Notes under the pieces: model-generated
Database searches by the model: none
Told to the model about the DNA's origin: nothing
Seen by the model: only the letters and a program-made list of their open reading frames with translations
Assembly (NCBI RefSeq): GCF_001652265.1
Contig: NZ_LWBS01000042.1
Coordinates: 1 to 5,529, forward strand
Source: Rhizobium leguminosarum
Lineage (GTDB): Bacteria > Pseudomonadota > Alphaproteobacteria > Rhizobiales > Rhizobiaceae
Direction: 5' to 3'
DNA length: 5,529 bases
Program-made: the position numbers and the translations under genes
Shown here: piece after piece, positions 1 to 4,058 of the stretch
Position numbering within the stretch: the first letter of the stretch is position 1
Layout: each line of letters opens with the position of its first letter

Positions 1-122
1 GTAACGCCGCGCTCGGCCATAATCTCTTCCAGATCACGATAGGAGACCGCATATCTCACGTAGAAAAATACCGCGTATAAAATCACGTCTTTCGGGTAAT
101 GACTGCCTTTGAAATCGACCAT
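1..122 (-). CDS. IS6-family transposase, N-terminal part (continues beyond window)
   Basis: The minus strand from the ATG at 120-122 encodes about 40 residues beginning MVDFKGSHYPKDVILYAV and continuing through YAVSYRDLEEIMAERGV. This matches the N-terminus of IS6/IS26/IS240 transposases (an FKG-H-hydrophobic start, then a SYRDLEE-MxERGV helix-turn-helix). These enzymes catalyse replicative, cointegrate-forming transposition with a DDE domain that would lie beyond position 1. The reading frame is open to the window edge, so intactness cannot be judged. The start is the usual position for the family and lies about 95 bp from the terminal repeat. Confidence 0.85.
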   Translation of the reverse strand, partial: MVDFKGSHYPKDVILYAVFFYVRYAVSYRDLEEIMAERGV

Positions 123-194
123 GATCGGGAAACTCAATCTGCCTGCTCATCTTCAACCCGGATCTACGCCTACCATACTGGTTGCAAACCCGGT

Positions 195-216
195 GAAAAG
201 TTTTGCGACAGAACCC
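195..216. repeat. IS6-family terminal inverted repeat (outer end)
   Basis: On the minus strand this reads GGGTTCTGTCGCAAAA followed by CTTTTC, similar to the GG-x-x-CTGTTGCAAA ends of the IS6 family. It separates IS6 sequence (1-216) from IS5 transposase code (from 217). The exact last base is inferred from the change in coding content. The partner end lies outside the window. Confidence 0.65.
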
Positions 217-420
217 GAAATGGCAGGTCTCTAACGGCTACGGCAAACGCTCGCTGGTTGAGACGGCAATCGTGCGATACAAGTCCATCATCGCGCGGCG
301 TCTGCGGGCCAGGTCGCTGCCTGGTCAGCAGACCGAGTCGCCATCGGCTGCGCCGTCCTCAACCGCATGCTTGCTTGCGCACGCCCGAAAGCCGTCCGCC
401 GCAAGGCAGCCACGCCATAG
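217..420 (+). pseudogene. IS5-family transposase C-terminal remnant, frameshifted
   Basis: The plus strand encodes KWQVSNGYGKRSLVE followed by TAIVRYKSIIARRLRAR, the C-terminal signature of IS5-family transposases. This region contains the Y-(2)-R-x-x-x-E type motif with the catalytic glutamate, here YGKRSLVE. After QQTE (to ~337) the frame breaks. Continuation in the next frame reads AIGCAVLNRMLACARPKAVR and stops at 418-420, which is what the family has at this place (AIxVAVLNRML). A single missing base near 335-341 explains the shift. Everything upstream of the GYGKR region is gone, replaced by the IS6 end at 216. The fragment is dead and read in the same direction as the AraC remnant behind it. 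Confidence 0.85.
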
Positions 421-463
421 TCAGCCGTTTCAAAGATCCACATCCGTTCAGTTCCACATCCGT

Positions 464-645
464 CCACCAACGCCCTATCTTCAGCATCTTCGACTGGAAG
501 CTGCTCATAGGGAACTCCAGGAAGCAACGCCCGGACTGACTGTGCGGCAATCGCCCTGAATTGGGGCTTTACCCATTTCGGCCGTTTTGCCGTCGACTAC
601 AGGCTTCGATTTGGCCAATTGCCATCGCAGACCCACCGACGATAA
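464..645 (+). pseudogene. AraC-type regulator, C-terminal remnant, frameshifted
   Basis: From 464 the plus strand encodes [18 protein letters not shown], the linker-helix region between the two helix-turn-helix units of AraC/XylS regulators. After a one-base loss near 544-546 the next frame gives [19 protein letters not shown], then [11 protein letters not shown] and stop TAA at 643-645. This is the second helix-turn-helix with the family signature GF-x-H-x-GRF-x-x-DYR-x-x-FG. The effector-binding part and first DNA-binding helix are missing, replaced by IS5 sequence. The remnant resembles the C-terminus of the intact regulator on the opposite strand (LRLEA-HR-L, WGFTH-GRF, DYR, LPSQT). It cannot make a working protein. 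The junction with IS5 non-coding DNA lies somewhere in 421-463. Confidence 0.85.
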
Positions 646-657
646 TTCATGCCGGTT

Positions 658-1653
658 TTAGCGGCCGTCGGGGTCAGAGGAATGCCCGGATCTCAATGTC
701 TGCGACGGCAGACAGCCATAACTCTTCCTGTAATCGCCCGAAAAGCGGCCCTGATGGGTGAACCCCCACTTCTGCGCTATAGCGGCGACGGTCGTCGCCG
801 AATTTGTCATGATGAGATCCCGATGCACGGCCTCCAGGCGCAGATTGGCCAGATAGGCCATGGGGGACATGCCCTTGAACCGCTTGAAGCCTTCCTGCAG
901 CGATCTAATGCCGACCTGGGAAGCCTGCGCTACGTCGCTAATTGAGATCGACTGCGAGAGATTGGCCTGCATGAAATCGATGGCACGCCGGATATGCCGG
1001 GGAGATGGCAACGTCGGCTGCCGCGCCAGCGCGCCTGAAAAACGATGCGGCACGTTTTCAAGCAACAGGTGGATCAACCCCGTGGACAGGGAGGAAAGGG
1101 CCGCCGGTGATTGCAGCAGGGAGGCGTCGTCGTTCAATCCGGTCGCCAGGATTTTTGTTAACCGGGAAAAGGCCAGTCCGGCCTCAAGACACAGGTCGAA
1201 TTCGAGCGCAAGGTCGATCGAGCCGGAGACGGGTTGCTCCAGCATCGCGGACAGTAGCCGGACAACCCCGCTCTGATCGATGATCAGCGAAAGATGCTCG
1301 CGATCGCCGTTGATCACAATATCAGACAGGCTGGTCATATCGATAATGGTGCCTTTGCCGGGTTCGGAAATATGGTGCCGATTGGACGACGATATCGTTG
1401 CCGCGCCCGAGAGTGGGACGTAGATCAGAAACTTGCTGTCTTCGGCCTTCTGGTGAAACGTCAATCCCCCCTGATATGCCGCGCGACCGACGCCAAGTGC
1501 CCCGGCGGCAACGAAATCATATTCGGCCGAAAATCCCGCATCGCGCAGGGCCTCGACCCTTCCTGGAGCCTTGCAACGGCTCAGTATCGCAGAAAATTCA
1601 TCCGCGTTATTGCCCTTGAAGGTTAAGGACGAACCAGGTTTCTCGCGCTGCAT
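658..1653 (-). CDS. AraC-family transcriptional regulator
   Basis: This is a full-length 331-aa regulator. Residues ~15-205 look like the N-terminal cupin-like sensing domain found in AraC_binding_2 proteins. Residues ~218-320 form the DNA-binding domain, with a first helix-turn-helix at ~236-258 (ISDVAQASQVGIRSLQEGF), a linker helix at ~265-282 (YLANLRLEAVHRDL) and a second helix-turn-helix at ~288-312 (AIAQKWGFTHQGRFSGDYR). It should act in the cytoplasm as a DNA-binding activator or repressor. The ligand and targets are not visible. The ATG at 1653 has only a weak ribosome-binding sequence. The start codon sits just 31 bp from an IS21 end, so the native promoter has probably been lost or replaced, and the istB remnant lies upstream on the same strand. 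No obvious target gene flanks it. The assignment to the family is secure, the role is unknown. Confidence 0.93.
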   Translation of the reverse strand: MQREKPGSSLTFKGNNADEFSAILSRCKAPGRVEALRDAGFSAEYDFVAAGALGVGRAAYQGGLTFHQKAEDSKFLIYVPLSGAATISSSNRHHISEPGKGTIIDMTSLSDIVINGDREHLSLIIDQSGVVRLLSAMLEQPVSGSIDLALEFDLCLEAGLAFSRLTKILATGLNDDASLLQSPAALSSLSTGLIHLLLENVPHRFSGALARQPTLPSPRHIRRAIDFMQANLSQSISISDVAQASQVGIRSLQEGFKRFKGMSPMAYLANLRLEAVHRDLIMTNSATTVAAIAQKWGFTHQGRFSGDYRKSYGCLPSQTLRSGHSSDPDGR

Positions 1654-1684
1654 TCCGGCGTTTCCCGATCTAGAATGAGATGAA

Positions 1685-1738
1685 TGTCAAGCGAAGTGAA
1701 GATTTGACCCCCGTAGGCGAAACGAAGAACTGACCCCC
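1685..1738. repeat. IS21-family right end with two internal direct repeats
   Basis: The element end begins with TGTCAAGCGAAGTGAAG at 1685, close to common IS21-family termini. Two related 22-bp units follow in direct orientation at 1691-1712 and 1717-1738. Each begins GCGAA and ends with TGACCCCC, and they agree at about 18 of 22 positions. Multiple terminal repeats of this kind serve as transposase (IstA) binding sites in IS21-like elements. The istB stop codon lies immediately inside, at 1740-1742, which is the normal layout. The opposite end of the element is missing. Confidence 0.8.
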
Positions 1739-1739
1739 T

Positions 1740-1985
1740 TCATTGACTTGCTGTTTCGTTTGTCTCGAGCGCCGTTCCGGCCTTCTGCAGAAGGCCGGAA
1801 CGGCGCTTTTCGCGAAGCCTGTGATCACTGTCGAATGGTGCAGCAGGCGGTCCAATATCGCGGTGGCGACGACAGGGTCTCCGAAGACGTTCCCCCACTC
1901 TCCGACCGATCGATTTGAGGTAATCAGGATCGATCCCTTCTCGTAGCGGCGAGAGACCAGTTGGAAGAACAGGTGAGCCGCGTTC
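1740..1985 (-). pseudogene. istB: IS21-family istB (helper ATPase) C-terminal remnant with internal deletion
   Basis: The minus strand encodes AAHLFFQLVSRRYEKGSI, then LITSNRSVGEWGNVFGDP and VVATAILDRLLHHSTVIT. This is the C-terminal third of the AAA+ transposition helper IstB, which loads the IS21 transposase onto target DNA. Family members usually continue IRGDSYRLREKRRSGLL. Here IRGDSY is absent and LREKRRSGLLQKAGTALE resumes in another frame, ending in TGA at 1740-1742. A deletion of roughly 19 bp near 1820 explains both the gap and the frame change. The Walker motifs and all of istA are missing. The 5' limit near 1985 is where recognisable similarity stops, about 30 bp before the neighbouring gene ends. 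Confidence 0.85.
1768..1807. repeat. Perfect 40-bp palindrome inside the istB 3' end
   Basis: The sequence AGCGCCGTTCCGGCCTTCTG is followed immediately by its exact reverse complement, giving a 40-bp palindrome with no spacer, centred between 1787 and 1788 on a CTGCAG hexamer. It overlaps codons for KRRSGLLQKAGTA in the istB remnant. On the plus strand it is followed by TTTT, so a transcript in that direction could form a terminator-like hairpin. On the minus strand no T-run follows. Confidence 0.9.
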
Positions 1986-2014
1986 GCTTTTTCACAATGG
2001 CGACACCGACCGGC

Positions 2015-2308
2015 TCACAGCAGACAACGACCCAGGGGGCCGATGTATTCCGTCTTGAGGCCGTGACGTCGAACACTTCTCAGAAAATCGTTCGCGGCGA
2101 TCAGGTTAAGATCAAGGTCGTCCTCGCCAGAGCCCACATTCATGGATTTCATCCAATATAACCCTTGCTGGGAAATGACCCGAAGCCGCCACTTGCCACC
2201 CTCCAGCCGACGTAGTTCAAAATCAACACGCTGATGCACCCATGCTGAGATACGCGCCGCAGTCTGGGCCGACCTTTGGGCGACATGCTTTTCGGGTTCT
2301 GAAGACAT
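2015..2308 (-). CDS. Hypothetical protein, second gene of a two-gene unit
   Basis: This 97-aa protein starts MSSEPEKHVAQRSAQTAARI and ends RRHGLKTEYIGPLGRCLL. I do not recognise the family. It looks soluble and charged, with no signal peptide or membrane segment, a likely amphipathic N-terminal helix, a basic patch (RRLEGGKWRLRVI) suggesting a beta hairpin, and an acidic GEDDLDL stretch before a C-terminal helix. The start at 2308 is preferred because it follows the stop of the upstream gene by 23 bp and has a purine-rich GGTGGATAGG before it. An in-frame longer start would overlap the upstream gene. The last few codons lie close to the istB remnant and could be altered by that junction. It is probably co-transcribed with the upstream membrane protein. 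Confidence 0.6.
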   Translation of the reverse strand: MSSEPEKHVAQRSAQTAARISAWVHQRVDFELRRLEGGKWRLRVISQQGLYWMKSMNVGSGEDDLDLNLIAANDFLRSVRRHGLKTEYIGPLGRCLL

Positions 2309-2331
2309 ACCTATCCACCACTCAGACCAGA

Positions 2332-2559
2332 TCAGAATTCGGAAACAGTCGGACGGCGCATGGCAAGAGCCAATCGTTTCCAATGCGGAAGTCCCAGGCT
2401 TGAGATAGCCAGAACCGCCAACCCCACGCCAGATGGTGCAAGGTCAACGGCTAACGACGACAACGACGGAGGGAAGAGGGAAGGAATGATCCATGATGTC
2501 GCGATAGCAAGCACACCGGGGAAGAGGGCCGTCTGCGTCCACCAACGTTGTTCACTCAT
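2332..2559 (-). CDS. Small predicted membrane protein, first gene of a two-gene unit
   Basis: This 75-aa protein begins MSEQRWWTQTALFPGVLAIA and has two hydrophobic stretches. One spans residues ~11-32 (ALFPGVLAIATSWIIPSLF) and the other ~36-58 (LAVDLAPSGVGLAVLAISSLG). A basic tail follows (HWKRLALAMRRPTVSEF). This predicts two inner-membrane helices joined by a short PP-containing turn, with a positively charged C-terminal tail. I do not recognise a family, and no enzyme motif is visible. The start is fixed by a perfect GGAGG five bases upstream. The next gene starts 23 bp after its stop, so the pair is likely an operon. Upstream lies a decayed IS6 transposase, so any promoter must sit within or at the edge of IS sequence. 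Confidence 0.7.
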   Translation of the reverse strand: MSEQRWWTQTALFPGVLAIATSWIIPSLFPPSLSSLAVDLAPSGVGLAVLAISSLGLPHWKRLALAMRRPTVSEF

Positions 2560-2564
2560 CGTAA

Positions 2565-2569
2565 CCTCC
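2565..2569 (-). promoter_or_regulatory. Strong ribosome-binding site for the small membrane protein
   Basis: On the minus strand this reads GGAGG, five bases before the ATG at 2557-2559. It favours this start over an in-frame ATG seven codons upstream and supports the gene being real. Confidence 0.8.
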
Positions 2570-2588
2570 ATTTGAAGCAACGGCAGGA

Positions 2589-2918
2589 GGCCAAGGCCGT
2601 TCGCCGCGTGTGATGATCACCAACAAGCTTAGATCCTACGGTGCGGCGAAGCGGGAGATCATGCCAGGCGTCGAGCATCGCTCGCACAAGGGCCTGAACA
2701 ATCGGGCGGAGAACTCTCATAAACCCGTCCGACGACGGGAGAGGATCATGAAGCGCTTCAAGTCAGCGCGACAGCTTCAGCGTTTCGTTTCCATCCACGA
2801 CCCGATCGTCAACCTCTTTAACGTTCCCCGCCACGATATTCCATCCACCCACCATCGAGAACTGCGAGCAACTGCCATGCAAGCATGGCGCCTAATCGCG
2901 CGCCTTCACGCCGAATGA
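2589..2918 (+). pseudogene. IS6-family transposase C-terminal remnant with Asp-to-Asn change
   Basis: The plus strand encodes GQGRSPRVMITNKLRSYG, then AAKREIMPGVEHRSHKGLNN, RAENSHKPVRRRERIMKRF and a tail ending LHAE with a stop at 2916-2918. This is the C-terminal half of an IS6/IS240-type transposase, containing the last two residues of the DDE triad. The glutamate in NRAENSH is present. The second aspartate, normally in TDKLRSYG, reads as asparagine (AAC at 2622-2624), which should abolish catalysis. The N-terminal ~110 residues are missing. The GTG at 2610 is not a real start, since similarity continues upstream to about 2589. The left junction lies about 30 bp from the start of the membrane-protein gene. 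The element's outer end follows at 2951-2970. Confidence 0.88.
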
Positions 2919-2950
2919 ACCAAAGCCTCACTCCCAGATCTTGTCTTCGC

Positions 2951-2970
2951 AGCGTTAAGTTTAGAGTGCC
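2951..2970. repeat. IS6-type right terminal repeat
   Basis: The plus strand reads AGCGTTAAGTTTAGAGTGCC. Its reverse complement, GGCACTCTAAACTTAACGCT, matches the left end at 3423-3442 (GGCACCGTAAAGTTAACCGA) at 14 of the first 17 positions. It lies 33 bp after the transposase stop, a normal spacing for this family. Confidence 0.75.
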
Positions 2971-3243
2971 TCTTTGGTTCCTCGGTCAAGATTGATGTGT
3001 GAGGGAAGGAATGCCACTTATCAGCAACAACAGGCACTCCCATGCAATTCCGCCCTGACGGGCGGAGCTGAAGCCAATTCACCTTGCCATCAAGCTCCCT
3101 TTCCGCTGATTTTCAGTTTTCACGCCAGGACGGATCCAATCGTTTGGACCGCTTCTTGGCCCAGCTCCAACCGAGGCGAGTGTTATTGAAGACACCAATT
3201 CAGCTATAATCATTTCTGGGTGAGGTAAATGAGTAGATTTACT
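2971..3243. other. Non-coding stretch between IS6 and IS66 remnants
   Basis: No convincing gene is seen. Open frames of 62-71 codons exist on both strands, but they lack ribosome-binding sites and family resemblance, and one crosses the IS66 end. Two small structures are visible: a 7-bp GC-rich stem with a 4-base loop at 3049-3066 (TCCGCCC / GGGCGGA) and an inverted repeat TCCAA-N4-TTGGA at 3135-3148. Neither has a T-run or other sign of function. This could be original backbone DNA or further IS debris. Confidence 0.5.
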
Positions 3244-3422
3244 GTAAGCGCTCATTTCCATGCGCATTGACGCGGCCAGTTTGACGTTGGTCGCCGTCAG
3301 ACGGTCGCATCGGTTCAGGCAGCGGCGGGTTTGGTGAAGTTGAAGGGCAGCAGATCGGTGATGTCGGCATCTGCTGCGCGCTGGGGCAACTCGCCGAGAA
3401 GATGGCGCAAGTAGGTCAAAAA
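3244..3422 (-). mobile_element. IS66-family element, 3' tip
   Basis: The outer end begins GTAAGCGCTCATTTCC at 3244, the GTAAGCG start typical of IS66-family terminal repeats. About 70 bp inside, on the minus strand, is the stop of the transposase gene. The fragment is cut at 3422/3423 by the left end of an IS6-type element, which therefore probably arrived later. The remaining 2 kb or more of a normal IS66 element is absent from the window. Confidence 0.8.
3315..3422 (-). pseudogene. tnpC: IS66 TnpC transposase, last 35 codons
   Basis: The minus strand encodes FLTYLRHLLGELPQRAADAD followed by ITDLLPFNFTKPAAA and a TGA at 3315-3317. YLRxLLxELP and DLLPFNF are the usual C-terminal ending of IS66-family TnpC proteins. 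Only the tail survives; the DDE domain, zinc finger and the accessory tnpA/tnpB genes are missing. The fragment is read towards the IS66 end at 3244, the normal orientation. Confidence 0.85.
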
Positions 3423-3442
3423 GGCACCGTAAAGTTAACCGA
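3423..3442. repeat. IS6-type left terminal repeat
   Basis: GGCACCGTAAAGTTAACCGA marks the left end of the IS6-type element whose transposase starts at 3472. It pairs with the right end at 2951-2970. IS66 transposase code reads right up to 3422, so the boundary is sharp. Confidence 0.8.
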
Positions 3443-3471
3443 CGGCTGATGAAGATGTGCGTACATGGGCC

Positions 3472-3708
3472 ATGTCAGAAGTTGCTCGTGATCCACTCTA
3501 TCGCCGACATCGCTTTCCCGCTGAAGTTATTGCCCACGCCGTGTGGCTCTATTTCCGTTTCCCTCTGAGCCTGCGAATGGTCGAGGACTTGCTGGCTGCC
3601 CGTGGGATCATTGTCTCGCACCAGACCGTCCGGCTGTGGGCGGAGAAATTCGGCCGCACCTTTGCCAACGAGATCCGTCGTCGATCATCCGGTCGGCTTG
3701 GGGACAAG
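3472..3708 (+). pseudogene. IS6-family transposase N-terminal remnant (79 codons)
   Basis: The frame from the ATG at 3472 encodes MSEVARDPLYRRHRFPAEVI, then AHAVWLYFRFPLSLRMVEDL and LAARGIIVSHQTVRLWAEKF, ending SSGRLGDK at 3708. This is the N-terminal helix-turn-helix domain of IS6-family transposases up to the point where WHLDE, with the first catalytic aspartate, should follow. Instead the frame runs into unrelated sequence and stops at 3814-3816. All three catalytic residues are missing. ATG 3472 is preferred over the GTG at 3457 because family members start close to the DPLYRRHRF block. Its type fits the C-terminal remnant at 2589-2918, so both may come from the same kind of element. Confidence 0.88.
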
Positions 3709-4058
3709 TGTTGGGGTCGTCTAATCGCACGGCATTTTGCAAGCGTTTTTTTAACGATCAGTCCGGCCTGCACTGTGGTCAGTGCTGGAGAGCGATCGAT
3801 GTGGGCCGCCAAGTAGCTGATTTTGCAGCGTCTAGTGAGCGTTTGCCGGAAGCAGGGTCGTCTTCGCGGTCGACACACGGTCGCCGCATGATGGGGCTTC
3901 GCAGGTCTAGTGTTCCAATGTGGACGACGCAATTCGCCATTTTATGCGGTTGCACCCCAACGCGCGGAATCACCGTGCCTACGTCCCGGCAGGGACGTTC
4001 TGACGCCGGTCCGTTAGGACACTGGCGGAAAGTATTCGGATTAAACTAGGACGCGTTC
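3709..4058. other. 350 bp without a recognisable gene, possible decayed transposase
   Basis: Open frames here are short or broken. One plus-strand frame around 3765-3850 reads CGQCWRAIDVGRQVADFAAS, which faintly resembles the WRAVD-x-x-G-x-VLDF segment of IS6-like DDE transposases but is about 20 bp too far from the preceding block and soon loses all similarity. Another frame at ~3922-4002 reads NVDDAIRHFMRLHPN, which I cannot place. Around 3713 the sequence resembles a Tn3-family terminus. The stretch is best regarded as scrambled mobile DNA. Confidence 0.4.
3713..3750. repeat. Possible Tn3-family terminal inverted repeat
   Basis: The sequence GGGGTCGTCTAATCGCACGG begins exactly where IS6 similarity ends (within 5 bp). 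The first ten bases equal the start of many Tn3-family ends, and the ACGG block lies at the matching spacing. Beyond that the agreement is weak. No Tn3 transposase or resolvase is visible next to it. Confidence 0.35.

Larger units (their letters stand above)
1..216 (-). mobile_element. IS6-family element, 5' end only within the window
   Basis: This is the transposase-proximal end of an IS6-family insertion sequence lying on the minus strand and running off the window at position 1. The outer end is marked by a sequence at 201-216 that reads GGGTTCTGTCGCAAAA on the minus strand, resembling IS6/IS240-type terminal repeats. The transposase start follows about 80 bp inside. Directly outside position 216 the sequence changes to IS5-family transposase code, so this element appears to have inserted into an IS5 remnant. 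Its terminus differs from the IS6-type ends at 2951-2970 and 3423-3442, so at least two IS6 subtypes are present. Confidence 0.75.

Noticed and set aside
99..559. Overlapping plus-strand open frames of 118-146 codons at the left end, taken as genes
   Set aside because: They run through the IS6 end, the IS5 remnant and the AraC remnant without respecting any boundary. Recognisable segments change frame inside them.
860..1626. Plus-strand open frames opposite the AraC gene
   Set aside because: They are antisense frames of a GC-rich gene, with no ribosome-binding sites or family features. The minus-strand AraC reading is unambiguous.
3049..3066. GC-rich hairpin as a rho-independent terminator
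   Set aside because: The 7-bp stem is not followed by a T-run on either strand and no gene ends beside it.
3135..3148. TCCAA-N4-TTGGA as part of a nod-box-like or other operator
   Set aside because: Only a 5-bp inverted repeat is present. The rest of a nod box is absent and no gene starts downstream.
2974..3189. 71-codon plus-strand frame as a small gene
   Set aside because: No Shine-Dalgarno sequence, no domain and low-complexity composition. It begins 4 bp after an IS end.
3079..3267. 62-codon minus-strand frame as a small gene
   Set aside because: It starts inside the IS66 end and crosses its outer boundary at 3244, has no ribosome-binding site and resembles nothing.
3549..3932. 127-codon minus-strand frame opposite the IS6 N-terminal remnant
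   Set aside because: It is antisense to clear IS6 transposase code and extends over an unrelated junction.
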